A stretch of DNA of 64,000 nt, from positions 3,534,001 through 3,598,000 of the forward strand of contig NZ_CP115669.1 in NCBI RefSeq assembly GCF_029203285.1. Direction: 5' to 3'. The position numbers and the translations under genes were made by a program. How positions within the stretch are numbered: position 1 is the first letter of the stretch; each line of letters begins with the position of its first letter. Origin of the DNA: Pseudomonas sp. PSE14 (lineage in GTDB: Bacteria > Pseudomonadota > Gammaproteobacteria > Pseudomonadales > Pseudomonadaceae). Positions 24,954 through 34,830 of this stretch are shown in pieces. The notes under the pieces were generated by a model. The model was not told the DNA's origin, made no database searches, and saw only the letters and a list, made by a program, of their open reading frames with translations.

Positions 24954-25664
24954 TCAGAGCGCGTCATGGAAGATCACCCCGAGGGTATAGCGCTCTCCGC
25001 TGTGCAGGCGGCTGACGCCATGGCGCAGGTTCACCCGGTGATAGCCGCGCACACCCCGCACCGGCCGCTGTGCCACGGCAAACACCACGGCATCGCCCTG
25101 CCTGAGCGGCACCACTTCCACCCGCGACTGCATGCGCGGCCGCTGTTCGGTGAGGACGAACTCGCCGCCCTCGAACTCCTCTCCGGGCCGGGACAGCAGG
25201 ATCGCCACCTGCAGCGGGAAGGCCAGTTCGCCATAGAGGTCCTGGTGCAGGCAGTTGTAGTCGCCGGCGCGGTAGCGCAGCAGCAAGGGCGTCGGGCGCA
25301 ATTGGCCTGCCGCGTGGCATTGGGCGAGGAAGTCGGCGTGCGCTCCCGGATAGCTGATCCCGGTGTCCATGCGTTCGTGCCAGGTATTGGCGATGCTGCG
25401 CAACGGCGGGTAGAAGGCCTCGCGAAGCGCCTGAACCAATGCGGGCAAGGGATAGGCGAAGTAGCGGTACTCGCCCAGGCCGAAATTGTGCCGGGCCATC
25501 ACTACGCGGCTGCGGAACGGCTTGTCCTGCGCGTAGAGCGCACGCAATGCCTCGCACTGGGCTGCGCCGAGCAGGCCGGGAATCAGCGCCTGGCCGCTGG
25601 CATCTAGCCGCGCGGCGAGGGCCGGCCAGTCCAGTTCGGCGATCTGTCGTGCGAGGGTGGGCAT
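24954..25664 (-). CDS. 2OG-Fe(II) oxygenase-type protein
   Basis: A 236-residue protein with the double-stranded beta-helix features of 2-oxoglutarate/Fe(II) oxygenases: HQD (CLHQDLYGE, about 156-163), a later metal His (GVSRLHSGER) and a following Arg. The pattern HxD...H plus an Arg that would hold 2OG is present. The substrate is unknown; PKHD- or AlkB-like relatives act on proteins, lipids or nucleic acids. Start at 25664 (MPTLARQ) is preferred because GGAG lies 8 bases before it. Divergent from a methyltransferase gene. Confidence 0.82.
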   Translation of the reverse strand: MPTLARQIAELDWPALAARLDASGQALIPGLLGAAQCEALRALYAQDKPFRSRVVMARHNFGLGEYRYFAYPLPALVQALREAFYPPLRSIANTWHERMDTGISYPGAHADFLAQCHAAGQLRPTPLLLRYRAGDYNCLHQDLYGELAFPLQVAILLSRPGEEFEGGEFVLTEQRPRMQSRVEVVPLRQGDAVVFAVAQRPVRGVRGYHRVNLRHGVSRLHSGERYTLGVIFHDAL

Positions 25665-25750
25665 AGCGGTGCTCCGGTCTGTCACGCCGCCAGTCTAGGC
25701 CTGCACAGGGGTCGCCGTTTGCCGCGGCTGACTTTCAAAGTCGCGTTAAG

Positions 25751-26410
25751 ATGACAGCTCCGATGAATCACCCGATGCCCGCCATGAGCCTCGACGACCA
25801 GACCCTGCGCGATATTTCCCGGCTGACCCTGGAGCACTACCAGGCCACCGCCGACGCCTTCCGCGAAGGCACCTGGGAGCACGATGTCAGCCAGAACATC
25901 GCCGCCCTGCTGCGCCATATCCAGGCCGAACCGCCTTTCGCCCTGCTCGACTTCGGCTGCGGCCCCGGCCGCGACCTGTGCGTGTTCCGCTCCATGGGGC
26001 ACCAGCCGGTCGGGCTGGACGGCTGCCCGAACTTCGTCGCCATGGCCCGAGAGGCCAGCGATTGCGAGGTGTGGCAGCAGGACTTCCTCGCCCTCGACCT
26101 GCCCGCCGAACGCTTCGACGGCATCTACGCCAACGCCAGCCTGTTCCATGTGCCGCGCCAGGAACTGTCGCGCGTGCTCGGCCAGTTGCGCGCCGCGCTG
26201 AAACCGGGCGGCGTGCTGTTCGCCTCCAATCCACGCGGCGAAAACGCCGAGGGCTGGAACGGCCCGCGCTACGGTTCCTATCACGATTGGGAGAGCTGGA
26301 AGCAGCTGCTGGAGGCGGCAGGCTTCGTGGAGCTGGAGCACTACTACCGGCCGGCGGGGCTGCCGCGGGAGCAGCAGCCGTGGTTGGCGAGTGTGTGGCG
26401 GCGGGTGTAG
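25751..26410 (+). CDS. Class I SAM-dependent methyltransferase
   Basis: A 219-residue protein. Motif I is LLDFGCGPGRDLCVF (about 65-79), and the acidic strand-2 end is VGLDGCPN. RAALKPGGVLFASNP is the post-II segment usual in this family. The N terminus has three close Met codons (residues 1, 5, 9, 12), so the start is uncertain within 36 bases. Divergent from the 2OG oxygenase gene, 86 bases away. Substrate unknown. Confidence 0.85.
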   Translation: MTAPMNHPMPAMSLDDQTLRDISRLTLEHYQATADAFREGTWEHDVSQNIAALLRHIQAEPPFALLDFGCGPGRDLCVFRSMGHQPVGLDGCPNFVAMAREASDCEVWQQDFLALDLPAERFDGIYANASLFHVPRQELSRVLGQLRAALKPGGVLFASNPRGENAEGWNGPRYGSYHDWESWKQLLEAAGFVELEHYYRPAGLPREQQPWLASVWRRV

Positions 26411-26430
26411 CGGCGATTTTTGTGCAATGC

Positions 26431-26503
26431 GGTTCGCGAGCAAGCTCGCTCCTACAGGATGGGCGCCGGCGTTTACCTGCAGGAGCGAGCTTGCTCGCGA
26501 ACC
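26431..26503. repeat. REPIN-like pair of inverted REP sequences
   Basis: GGTTCGCGAGCAAGCTCGCT and its inverted partner ending CTCGCGAACC flank a short spacer; same family as 12250-12327. Confidence 0.92.
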
Positions 26504-26542
26504 CGCCTCAAACTGCACCTACCGGCTGATCGACGACCGAGC

Positions 26543-26704
26543 GTAGGGCGCATAACGTTCGACGTTATACGCCGCTTGACCATGGCTCCCGAGCGTTCCA
26601 TTTCCAACCTGGAAACCTGCTACAAAGCGCTTCGAGCCCGGCCATAGCGCCAGCCAGCAATCACGGTGTAACGGCGTACAACCGCGAACGGTTGTACGCC
26701 CTAC
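26543..26704. repeat. Two-hairpin repeat element, copy 2 (inverted relative to copy 1)
   Basis: GTAGGGCGCATAACGTTCGA...CCGTTATACGCC hairpin first, then the GGCGTACAACCG-type hairpin at the end with CGCCCTAC. It lies just before the 3' end of the substrate-binding protein gene. Confidence 0.92.
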
Positions 26705-26723
26705 CGATAGAGCTCCGTGTGCC

Positions 26724-27755
26724 TCAAGGCGCCTTCGCCGCCCAGGCATTGAAGCGCTGTTCCAGATCTTCCCCATGATCCACCCAGAACGCGAAGTTCA
26801 CCGGCACCGCCTGCTCCAGGTTCGCCGGCGCCGTGTTCAGGCGCTCGACCAGTTTCGGATCGAGTAACGCGGTGGTGCCCAGGTTGACCGAGCCGTAGCC
26901 CAGCTTCACGGTGTGGATCTTCTGCTGCTCGGGCTGGAGCGAGAAGGCGATGAAGTCCTCGGCGGCCTTCTTGTTCGGGCTGCCCTTGGGAATCGCCCAG
27001 GAGTCGATGGCGTACAGGCTGCCGTTCCACACCACTTTCATTGGCGCGCCCTCCTCCTGGGCGGCGAACACGCGGCCGTTGTAGGCGGTGCTCATCACCA
27101 CGTCACCGCTGGCAAGGAACTGCATCGGCTGCGCGCCGGATTCCCACCACTGGATCGACGGCTTGATCTGATCGAGCTTCCTGAACGCGCGGTCCACGCC
27201 CTCTTTCGTCGCCAGCACCTGGTACAGGTCTTCCTTCTTCACCCCATCGGCCAGCAGGGCAATCTCCAGGGTGTACTTGGCGCCCTTGCGCAGCGAGCGC
27301 TTGCCGGGGAACTTCCGGGTGTCCCAGAAATCCGCCCAGCCGGTCGGGCCGTTGGGCAGGCGCTTGGCGTCGTACGCCATGGCCATCGACCACACCAGCA
27401 GGCCGGCGCCGCAGTCGGAGACGGTGCCGGGCACGTAGTCCTCGGTCTTGCCCAACAGCGCCGGGTCGAGGGGTTCGAACAGGCCTTCGTCGCAGCCGCG
27501 CAGCAGCTCGGGACCCTCGACCTGCACCACGTCCCAGTTGACGCTGCCGGTGTCGACCATGGCCTTGATCTTGCCCATCTCGCCGTTGTACTCGCCGGCG
27601 ATGACTTTCATCCCTTCCTTCTTCTCGAAGGGCTTGTAGAAGGCTTCGGTCTGCACGTCCTTGCTGGTGCCGCCGAAGGAGATCACGGTCAGGTCTGCGG
27701 CCATGGCGCCGGACGCCACACCCATGAGCAGGGCTCCCAGAATCGGGTTCTTCAT
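26724..27755 (-). CDS. Extracellular solute-binding protein (spermidine/putrescine type)
   Basis: A 343-residue periplasmic protein with a signal peptide (MKNPILGALLMGVASGAMA, cleavage about residue 20). The rest resembles PotD/PotF-type binding proteins: LTVISFGGTSKDVQTEAFYKPFEKKEGMKV, then DVVQVEGPEL and PSIQWWESGAQPMQFLASGDV. No permease or ATPase gene accompanies it here, so it is an orphan receptor in this window or pairs with components elsewhere. Upstream lies a class II aldolase gene on the same strand. Polyamine as ligand is plausible but not certain. Confidence 0.88.
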   Translation of the reverse strand: MKNPILGALLMGVASGAMAADLTVISFGGTSKDVQTEAFYKPFEKKEGMKVIAGEYNGEMGKIKAMVDTGSVNWDVVQVEGPELLRGCDEGLFEPLDPALLGKTEDYVPGTVSDCGAGLLVWSMAMAYDAKRLPNGPTGWADFWDTRKFPGKRSLRKGAKYTLEIALLADGVKKEDLYQVLATKEGVDRAFRKLDQIKPSIQWWESGAQPMQFLASGDVVMSTAYNGRVFAAQEEGAPMKVVWNGSLYAIDSWAIPKGSPNKKAAEDFIAFSLQPEQQKIHTVKLGYGSVNLGTTALLDPKLVERLNTAPANLEQAVPVNFAFWVDHGEDLEQRFNAWAAKAP

Positions 27756-27849
27756 TTCCACCTCTTGGCTTTGTTGTTGGCAGATGGTTAAAGCACGCAG
27801 GCGCCCGGCCTCTGCGGGCCGGAGCACGGTGATAGCGGGTCAGTTGCGA

Positions 27850-28623
27850 TCAGCTGCGGTAGTCGGCCTCGCCGTCTGCGATCAGGCGCAGCGCCGATTC
27901 CCAGGCGAGCAGGTGCAGGCCGTCGGCCAGGGCCTCCTCTTCCTGCACGGCGACGCGTTCGCACACGGCCTCCGGCGGGTAGCGCAGCTGGCGGCCGCCG
28001 GCCATGGCCTGGATCTGCGCCTGGCAAGCGCGTTCGAGGAAGTAGATCTGGTTGAAGGCTTCGGCGATGCAACGTCCGGTGGCCAGCAGGCCGTGATTGC
28101 GCAGGATCATCACCATGTGGCTGCCCAGGTCGCGCACCAGACGGGAGCGCTCGTCCGGGTCCAGGGCGATACCCTCGTAGTCGTGGTAGCCCAGGCGGTT
28201 GTAGAACTTCAGCGCGTGCTGGCTGATCGGCAGCAGGCCTTCTTCCTGGGCGGACACGGCAATGCCGGCGGCGGTGTGGGTATGGATCACGCAGGCCACG
28301 TCCTCGCGGGCGGCATGCACGGCCGAGTGGATGTTGAAGCCGGCGCGGTTGACGCTCTTCGGGCCGAAGCGCGGGTCGATGACGTCGCCGGCGTGGTCGA
28401 CCTTCACCAGGTCCGAGGCGCGCATTTCGTGGAACAGCACGCCGTAGCGGTTGATCAGGTAATGCCCCGGCTCGCCCGGCACCCGCGCGGAGATGTGGGT
28501 GTCGATGTGGTCGGTCCAGCGGAAGTGGGCGATCAGCCGATACAGTGCGGCGAGGTCGCAACGCGCCTGCCACTCTTCGGCGGAAATACTGGACGGATCG
28601 ATGTTGTAAGCTGTGTCACGCAT
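27850..28623 (-). CDS. Class II aldolase/adducin-family protein
   Basis: A 257-residue protein. The zinc ligands are visible: IHTHTAAG (two His) and the later HGLLATG His; the Glu/Asp proton donor is in the same fold. The family includes fuculose-phosphate aldolase and methylthioribulose dehydratase, and also non-enzymatic adducin-like proteins. No substrate is evident. It is divergent from a MocR-type regulator and 94 bases upstream of the substrate-binding protein gene, so it may be part of a small regulated unit. Confidence 0.85.
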   Translation of the reverse strand: MRDTAYNIDPSSISAEEWQARCDLAALYRLIAHFRWTDHIDTHISARVPGEPGHYLINRYGVLFHEMRASDLVKVDHAGDVIDPRFGPKSVNRAGFNIHSAVHAAREDVACVIHTHTAAGIAVSAQEEGLLPISQHALKFYNRLGYHDYEGIALDPDERSRLVRDLGSHMVMILRNHGLLATGRCIAEAFNQIYFLERACQAQIQAMAGGRQLRYPPEAVCERVAVQEEEALADGLHLLAWESALRLIADGEADYRS

Positions 28624-28787
28624 GGCGGTTCCTTGTTATCAGGCCGGTGCGGCGCGCTGCCGCATCACCGGGCCGATAGTGCTGGCCGGCGCCGCGGCGC
28701 ACCATGCACAGGAACAAGGCCCCCTCTGCAGTGCTGTTATGGTCGGCGGACCTGTACAGATTTCCCCTTACCTGAACGGACCTTCGG

Positions 28788-30188
28788 ATGCTGTTGCTCG
28801 ACCCCACCTCGGACATTCCCCTGGTCACCCAGATCGTCGACGGCATCGCCCAGGCCATCGACGAGCAGCGCCTGCGCCCCGGCGCCAAGCTGCCCTCGAT
28901 CCGCAAGTTCGCCCAGGCCAATGGCGTCAGCCACTTCACCGTGGTCGAGGCCTATGACCGGCTGGTGGCGCGCGGCTGCCTGAACGCCGTGCCCAACGCC
29001 GGTTTCTACGTGCGCGGCCCGGTGGTCGAAGACAGCGTCGGCAGCGAGGCACCGCCGGAATTCGACTTCGACGCCCACCTGCTGCTGCACAAGGTCTTCC
29101 AGCCGCTGGGCATGGAGATCCGCCCCGGCGTCGGCCTGCTGCCCGAGCACTGGCTCGACGGTGAAGGCCTGCTGCGCGGGCTGCGCAGCCTGGCGCGGGA
29201 GGAGCCGACCCAGTTCGGCAACTACGGCCACAGCAAGGGCAACCCGAAGCTGCGCGGCAAGCTGGCCGACCGCCTTGCCGATGCCGGCGTTGCCGCCAGT
29301 CCCGAGCAGATTCTGCTGACCGCCGGCGCCAGCCAGGCGCTGGACCTGACGGTGCGCTACCTGGTGCAGCGCGGCGACCCGGTGCTGGTGGACGAGCCCG
29401 GTTACCACAACCTGTTCCTCAACCTGCGCCTGCAGGGCGCGCAGCTCCTGGGCGTGCCGCGCAGCGCCGACGGCCTGGACCTGGACCGCCTGGAACAGCT
29501 GGCCCGCGAGCACCGGCCGAAGGTCTATTTCACCCAGGCGCGGTTGCAGAGCCCCACCGGCGGCAGTCTGTCCCTGGCGGCCAGCCACCGCCTGCTGCAA
29601 CTGGCGGAGAAGTACGATTTCCTCATCGTCGAGAACGACATCTACGCCGACCTCGATCCCGCCGGGCAGATGCTGCTGGCCAACCTCGACCAACTGGCGC
29701 GGGTGATCTATATCGGCAGCCTGTCGAAAGTCATCGCCCCGGCGCTGCGCACCGGCTTCATCGCCGCCCACCCGGAGCTGATCGAGGAGCTGGTGCCGCT
29801 GAAGATGGTCAGCGGCCTGACCAGCTCGGAACTCACCGAGACCCTGGCACTGGACATCCTCCTGCAGGGGCGTCACCGCAAGCATGTGAAGCAGTTGCGC
29901 GACCAGCTCAGCGAAGCCCACGACAGCGTGGCGCGGCGGCTGGAGGCGGCCGGCCTGGAAATCTTCCACGAGCCCCGCGCCGGGCTGTTCCTCTGGGCCC
30001 GCCACCGCGCGGTGGACGACGCCACCCTGCTCGCCGGCCGCGCCAAGGAGGCGAAGATCCTGCTGTTCCCCGGCCAGCTGTTCATGCCCGACGGGCGCAG
30101 CGTGCCGTGGATGCGCTTCAACGTCGCGCATTCGCTGGATGAGCGGCTGTATGACTTCCTCTCCGCCCAGGGCGATCTACCCCTGTAG
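28788..30188 (+). CDS. MocR-family PLP-dependent transcriptional regulator
   Basis: A 466-residue GntR-type N-terminal winged helix (about 10-75, [29 protein letters not shown]) joined to an aminotransferase fold type I domain. The PLP-binding lysine is in [11 protein letters not shown] (about residue 315) and the PLP Asp in VENDIYADL. Such regulators usually control a neighbouring gene in response to an amino compound; here the divergent aldolase and the binding protein are the likely targets. The TAG stop at 30186-30188 is the TAG of the REP unit starting at 30185. Confidence 0.9.
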   Translation: MLLLDPTSDIPLVTQIVDGIAQAIDEQRLRPGAKLPSIRKFAQANGVSHFTVVEAYDRLVARGCLNAVPNAGFYVRGPVVEDSVGSEAPPEFDFDAHLLLHKVFQPLGMEIRPGVGLLPEHWLDGEGLLRGLRSLAREEPTQFGNYGHSKGNPKLRGKLADRLADAGVAASPEQILLTAGASQALDLTVRYLVQRGDPVLVDEPGYHNLFLNLRLQGAQLLGVPRSADGLDLDRLEQLAREHRPKVYFTQARLQSPTGGSLSLAASHRLLQLAEKYDFLIVENDIYADLDPAGQMLLANLDQLARVIYIGSLSKVIAPALRTGFIAAHPELIEELVPLKMVSGLTSSELTETLALDILLQGRHRKHVKQLRDQLSEAHDSVARRLEAAGLEIFHEPRAGLFLWARHRAVDDATLLAGRAKEAKILLFPGQLFMPDGRSVPWMRFNVAHSLDERLYDFLSAQGDLPL

Positions 30189-30261
30189 GAGCGAGCTTGC
30201 TCGCGAACGGACCTCCCGGCGACTCCATCCCTGGACGGTTCGCGAGCAAGCTCGCTCCTAC
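30185..30261. repeat. REPIN-like pair of inverted REP sequences
   Basis: GTAGGAGCGAGCTTGCTCGC and its inverted copy, 77 bases in all. The first bases also form the TAG stop of the MocR gene. Confidence 0.93.
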
Positions 30262-30351
30262 CAAAAGCCTCGCCGGTCCGCCAGATATCGCCAGCGGCCG
30301 CGCCAGCCCTTAGACTTGCCGCCTATCAGTCACCGCCAGCTAGAGATCACT

Positions 30352-31053
30352 ATGGGCGCCCAGTGGAAAGCCAAACACAAAGAAGCCGCAGCTAACGCCA
30401 AGGGCCGCATCTTCGGCAAACTGTCCAAGGAAATCATGATCGCCGCGCGTAACGGCGCCGATCCGGACATGAACCCGAAACTGCGTCTGGTCGTCGAGCA
30501 GGCCAAGAAAGCCTCGATGCCCCGCGACACCCTGGAGCGCGCCATCAAGAAAGGCGCCGGCCTGCTGGACGGCGGCGCCAGCTTCGAGCGCGTGGTCTAC
30601 GAAGGCTTCGCCCCGCACCGCGTGCCGGTGATCGTCGAGTGCCTGACCGACAACGTGAACCGCACCGTCGCGGAAATCCGCGTGCTGTTCCGCAAGGGCC
30701 AGCTGGGCGCTTCCGGCTCGGTAGCCTGGGACTTCGATTACCTGGGCATGGTCGAGGCCACCCCGGCCAGCGCCGATGCCGATCCGGAACTGGCCGCCAT
30801 CGAAGCCGGCGCCCAGGACTTCGAACCGGGCGAGGAAGACGGCGACACCCTGTTCCTCACCGACTCCACCGACCTGGATGCCGTCTGCCGCGCCCTGCCG
30901 GAGCACGGTTTCACCGTCGCCTCGGCCAAGCTGGGCTACAAGGCGAAGAACCCGGTCAGCCTGTCCGGCACGGAGCTGGAAGAGGTCGAAGCCTTCCTCG
31001 ATGCCCTGGATGGCAACGACGACGTGCAGAACCTCTACGTCGGCCTGGCGTAA
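30352..31053 (+). CDS. YebC/PmpR-family transcription or translation regulator
   Basis: A 233-residue cytoplasmic protein with family signatures [18 protein letters not shown] and [34 protein letters not shown]. Its N terminus ([18 protein letters not shown]) is of the YeeN-like type, so this is probably the second YebC paralogue. Recent work on the family reports roles in relieving ribosome stalling and in quorum-sensing gene control. A strong terminator follows. Confidence 0.92.
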   Translation: MGAQWKAKHKEAAANAKGRIFGKLSKEIMIAARNGADPDMNPKLRLVVEQAKKASMPRDTLERAIKKGAGLLDGGASFERVVYEGFAPHRVPVIVECLTDNVNRTVAEIRVLFRKGQLGASGSVAWDFDYLGMVEATPASADADPELAAIEAGAQDFEPGEEDGDTLFLTDSTDLDAVCRALPEHGFTVASAKLGYKAKNPVSLSGTELEEVEAFLDALDGNDDVQNLYVGLA

Positions 31054-31056
31054 CGC

Positions 31057-31090
31057 AAACGGGCGGCCAATGGGCCGCCCGTTTTCTTTT
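31057..31090 (+). terminator. Terminator after the YebC-family gene
   Basis: A 12-bp stem (AAACGGGCGGCC / GGCCGCCCGTTT) with an AATG loop, followed by a T-rich run. Confidence 0.92.
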
Positions 31091-31122
31091 GAGGCATGCA
31101 TCGCATGCTCGATACGTCCGCA

Positions 31123-32019
31123 TTAGCCACTGCGCCCCATCAGTGCATCCTGGCTTCCCTCCGCCTTCTCCCGCAGGAAATCCCAGGTCGTACGCATCCG
31201 CGCGATGTCCTTGAGTTCGGTCGGCATCAGCATCCAGAAGGTCCGCACGAATTCGATTTCCCCCGCCAGCACCGGCTGCAATGACGGGTCCTCGGCTGCC
31301 GCGAACGCCGGCAGGATCGCCAGCCCGGCGCCTTCCGCCACCGCCCGCTGCTGGGCGAGGATGCTGGTGCACCGCAGCGCCATGTGCAGCGGCCGGCCGA
31401 TCTCGTCGAGGTATTGCAGCTCCTTGCTGTACAGCAGGTCGTCGACGTAGCCCACCAGCGCGTGATCGCGCAGGTCATCGCGGTTGCGGATCGGTCCGCG
31501 TTCGGCCAGATAGTCCTTCGAGGCGTAGAGCCGTAGCACATAGTCGGTCAGCCGGGTGATCAGGTAGGGGCCGCGTCCCGGCCGTTCCAGGGTGATCACG
31601 ATGTCCGCCTCGTGGCGCGACAGCTGCAACGCCCGTGGCACCGCCAGCAGGTCCACTCCCAGGTGCGGGTGGCGGCGGTTCAGCTCCACCAGTTGCGAGG
31701 TCAGCAGGGTCGATCCGTAGCCTTCGGTGGCGCCGATGCGCACCTTGCCGGAGAGGTTGTCCTCGGCCCCCGCCAGGCGCTTCTCGATCACCTTGCAGGC
31801 GCTTTCCATCGCCTCGGCCTGGGGCAGCAGGCCGTGGCCGGCCTCGGTCAGCCGGTAGCCGCCCGGCTCGCGCACCAGCAGTTGCGCACCGATACTCTTC
31901 TCCAGCGCCTGCAGGCGGCGCGCGACCGTGGTGTGGTCCACGCCCAGGCGGCGGGCCGCGACGGTGAGCTTGCCGGCGCGGGAGAGTTCGAGGAAGAAAC
32001 GCAGGTTATCCCAATCCAT
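31123..32019 (-). CDS. LysR-family regulator, divergent from mmsA
   Basis: A 298-residue LTTR with the HTH at about residues 15-45 (GKLTVAARRLGVDHTTVARRLQALEKSIG). It starts with MDWDNLRFFLEL, as is usual for the family, and so the Met at 32019 is chosen. It faces mmsA across a 131-base gap that contains an inverted repeat at 32043-32071. In P. aeruginosa mmsAB is controlled by the AraC-type MmsR; here a LysR gene takes that place. Regulation of mmsAB is inferred from position. Confidence 0.86.
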   Translation of the reverse strand: MDWDNLRFFLELSRAGKLTVAARRLGVDHTTVARRLQALEKSIGAQLLVREPGGYRLTEAGHGLLPQAEAMESACKVIEKRLAGAEDNLSGKVRIGATEGYGSTLLTSQLVELNRRHPHLGVDLLAVPRALQLSRHEADIVITLERPGRGPYLITRLTDYVLRLYASKDYLAERGPIRNRDDLRDHALVGYVDDLLYSKELQYLDEIGRPLHMALRCTSILAQQRAVAEGAGLAILPAFAAAEDPSLQPVLAGEIEFVRTFWMLMPTELKDIARMRTTWDFLREKAEGSQDALMGRSG

Positions 32020-32042
32020 GAATCGCCCCACTTTGCGGCAAT

Positions 32043-32071
32043 TGTGCAAAAACGCAGACCATACTTGCACA
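32043..32071. promoter_or_regulatory. Inverted repeat between LysR and mmsA
   Basis: TGTGCAA (32043-32049) and TTGCACA (32065-32071) are perfect reverse complements separated by 15 bases. It is a candidate binding site for the divergent LysR protein. Confidence 0.55.
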
Positions 32072-32150
32072 TCACCGCATTGAGAACATCAAAAATGCAC
32101 TGTTAGGATCGGTTCAGACAACAAGAAAGCCTCAGGCTGGGAGAATCCCG

Positions 32151-33659
32151 ATGACCGCAACTGCCGTCCCTACCGTCAAACTGTTCCTCGACGGCAAGCC
32201 CGTCGAGTCCACCACCTCCGAATGGCGCGATGTGATCAACCCCGCCACCCAGGAAGTCCTCGCCCGTGTGCCCTTCGCCACGCAAGAGGAAGTCGACCGC
32301 GCCGTCGCCAGCGCCAAGGCCGCGTTCAAGACCTGGAAGAAAACCCCCATCGGCGCCCGCGCGCGCATCTTCCTCAAGTACCAGCAGCTGATTCGCGAGA
32401 ACATGAAGGAGCTGGCGGCGATCCTCACCGCCGAACAGGGCAAAACCCTGCCCGACGCTGAAGGCGACGTATTCCGCGGCCTGGAAGTGGTCGAGCACGC
32501 TGCCGGCATCGGCAACCTGCAACTGGGCGAGCTGGCCAACAACGTGGCCGGCGGCGTGGATACCTTCACCCTGCTGCAGCCCATCGGCGTCTGCGCCGGC
32601 ATCACCCCCTTCAACTTCCCGGCGATGATCCCGCTGTGGATGTTCCCGATGGCGATCGCCACCGGCAACACCTTCGTCCTCAAGCCCTCCGAGCAGGACC
32701 CGATGGTGACCATGCGCCTGGTCGAACTGGCCCATGAAGCCGGCGTGCCGCCGGGCGTGCTCAACGTCATCCATGGTGGCCCGGACGTGGTGAACGCGAT
32801 CTGCGACCATCCGGACATCAAGGCCGTTTCCTTCGTCGGCTCGACCCGTGTCGGCACCCACGTCTACAACCGCGCCTCGCAGGCCGGCAAGCGCGTGCAG
32901 TGCATGATGGGTGCGAAGAACCACGCCATCGTGCTGCCCGACGCCAACAAGGAGCAGACCCTGAATGCCATCGCCGGCGCCGCCTTCGGTGCCGCCGGGC
33001 AGCGCTGCATGGCCCTGTCGGTGGCGATTCTCGTCGGCGAGGCCAACGAATGGATTCCCGACCTGGTGGCCAAGGCCAAGAGCCTCAAGGTCAGCGGCGG
33101 TACCGAAGCCAATACCGATGTCGGCCCGCTGGTTTCCTGCGCAGCGCTGGACCGTGTCAGCGGCCTGATCGAACGCGGCGCCCAGGAAGGCGCCAAGCTG
33201 GAGCTGGACGGCCGCAACCCGCAGGTCGCCGGCTACGCCAAGGGCAACTTCGTCGGCCCGACCGTCTTCTCCGGCGTCACCCCGCAGATGACCATCTACC
33301 GCGAAGAAATCTTCGGCCCGGTACTTTGCGTGGTGTCGGCGAAGACCTTCGACGAGGCCATCGAGCTGATCAACGCCAACCCCAACGGTAACGGCACCGC
33401 CCTGTTCACCCGCTCCGGCGCCGCCGCACGGCACTTCAAGGAAGAGATCGACGTGGGCCAGGTCGGCATCAACGTGCCGATCCCGGTGCCGGTGCCGATG
33501 TTCTCCTTCACCGGCTCGCGCGGCTCCAAACTGGGCGACCTCGGCCCGTACGGCAAGCAGGTGGTGCAGTTCTACACCCAGACCAAGACCGTCACCGAAC
33601 GCTGGTTCGACGAGAACGAAGTCGGTGGCGCGGTGAATACCACCATCCACCTCAAGTAA
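32151..33659 (+). CDS. mmsA: CoA-acylating methylmalonate-semialdehyde dehydrogenase
   Basis: A 502-residue aldehyde dehydrogenase that converts methylmalonate semialdehyde (from valine and thymine) to propionyl-CoA, and malonate semialdehyde to acetyl-CoA. The catalytic Cys286 is in GQRCMALS, and [23 protein letters not shown] and [13 protein letters not shown] bind cofactor. The absence of the general-base Glu used by hydrolytic aldehyde dehydrogenases is usual in MmsA. It heads the mmsA-mmsB operon (94-base gap). An AACAAGAAA run lies about 25 bases before the start. Confidence 0.95.
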   Translation: MTATAVPTVKLFLDGKPVESTTSEWRDVINPATQEVLARVPFATQEEVDRAVASAKAAFKTWKKTPIGARARIFLKYQQLIRENMKELAAILTAEQGKTLPDAEGDVFRGLEVVEHAAGIGNLQLGELANNVAGGVDTFTLLQPIGVCAGITPFNFPAMIPLWMFPMAIATGNTFVLKPSEQDPMVTMRLVELAHEAGVPPGVLNVIHGGPDVVNAICDHPDIKAVSFVGSTRVGTHVYNRASQAGKRVQCMMGAKNHAIVLPDANKEQTLNAIAGAAFGAAGQRCMALSVAILVGEANEWIPDLVAKAKSLKVSGGTEANTDVGPLVSCAALDRVSGLIERGAQEGAKLELDGRNPQVAGYAKGNFVGPTVFSGVTPQMTIYREEIFGPVLCVVSAKTFDEAIELINANPNGNGTALFTRSGAAARHFKEEIDVGQVGINVPIPVPVPMFSFTGSRGSKLGDLGPYGKQVVQFYTQTKTVTERWFDENEVGGAVNTTIHLK

Positions 33660-33753
33660 GCCCTTCCCGCCCCAACCGCCCCGGACGCCAGCCAGGATGC
33701 TGGCGGGCCGGGGCCTGTTTCCTGTCCGACCATCAGAACAAGAGGACAACCCC

Positions 33754-34629
33754 ATGCGCATCGGCTTCATCGGACTCGGCAACATGGGCGGCCCCATGGC
33801 CGCCAACCTGCTCAAGGCCGGCTTCGACCTGAGCGTCTTCGACCTCTCCGCCAAGGCCGTGGAAGCGGCCGTCGCCCTCGGCGCCCGCGCGCTTGCCTCG
33901 CCCGCCGAAGTGGCCCGCGACGACGTCGAGGTGATCATCACCATGCTGCCCGCCGCTGCCCACGTGAAGCAGGTCTTCCTCGGCGACGACGGCCTGCTGG
34001 CCAACGTGCAGCCCGGCGTGCTGCTGATCGACTCGTCGACCATCGACCCGCTGAACGCCCGCGAGGTCTCCGCCGCCGCCCAGGCTCACGGCAACCCGAT
34101 GCTGGATGCGCCGGTCTCCGGCGGCACCGCCGGTGCCACAGCGGGCACCCTGACCTTCATGGTTGGCGGCGAGCCGGCCGACTTCGAACGCGCGCGCCCG
34201 GTGCTGGCGGCCATGGGCAAGAACATCGTGCACTGCGGCGGCGCCGGCAACGGCCAGGTGGCCAAGGTGGCGAACAACCTGCTGCTGGGTATTTCCATGA
34301 TCGGCGTGGCGGAAGCCATGTCCCTGGGCGTGAAGCTGGGGATGAACGCGGAAGTGCTGGCCGGCATCATCAACACCTCAAGCGGCCGCTGCTGGAGCTC
34401 GGAGGTGAACAACCCGCTCACCGGCGCCCCGGCGGCGCGCGGCTACAGTGGCGGCTTCGGCACCGACCTGATGCTCAAGGACCTGGGGCTGGCCAGCGAG
34501 GCCGCACGCCAGGTGCGCCAACCGGTACTGCTCGGCGCACTGGCCCAGCAGCTGTTCCAGACCTTCAGCAACCAGGGCAACGGCCAGTTGGACTTCTCGG
34601 CGATCGTGAAGCTTTACCAGCAAGGCTGA
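33754..34629 (+). CDS. mmsB: 3-hydroxyisobutyrate dehydrogenase
   Basis: A 291-residue beta-hydroxyacid dehydrogenase oxidising 3-hydroxyisobutyrate to methylmalonate semialdehyde, the step before MmsA. The Rossmann loop GFIGLGNMGGPMAANLL (4-20), the substrate motif DAPVSGGTAGA (about 116-126) and catalytic Lys in AGNGQVAKVANN are present. The start at 33754 puts the FIGLGNMG loop at the N terminus, as expected. A two-hairpin repeat begins 8 bases after the stop. Confidence 0.95.
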   Translation: MRIGFIGLGNMGGPMAANLLKAGFDLSVFDLSAKAVEAAVALGARALASPAEVARDDVEVIITMLPAAAHVKQVFLGDDGLLANVQPGVLLIDSSTIDPLNAREVSAAAQAHGNPMLDAPVSGGTAGATAGTLTFMVGGEPADFERARPVLAAMGKNIVHCGGAGNGQVAKVANNLLLGISMIGVAEAMSLGVKLGMNAEVLAGIINTSSGRCWSSEVNNPLTGAPAARGYSGGFGTDLMLKDLGLASEAARQVRQPVLLGALAQQLFQTFSNQGNGQLDFSAIVKLYQQG

Positions 34630-34637
34630 ACCTTACC

Positions 34638-34764
34638 GTAGGGCGTACAACCGTTCGCGGTTGTACGCCGATTCACCGCGTCCATCGTCCGCTCCAAGGT
34701 CAACCCTGGAGAGCCCGGAGGCCAAGGTCAAACGGCGTATAACGCGGAGCGTTATACGCCCTAC
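34638..34764. repeat. Two-hairpin repeat element, copy 3
   Basis: Same orientation as copy 1. First hairpin GGCGTACAACCG-TTCG-CGGTTGTACGCC; last hairpin GGCGTATAACGC-GGA-GCGTTATACGCC; flanked by GTAGG and CCTAC; 127 bases. Confidence 0.93.
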
Positions 34765-34830
34765 GCTCGAGCCCTCCTGACCGCTCGTCTCAGCTATCAT
34801 GCCCGCTCCACCGCTTCCGGACGCCGCCGC

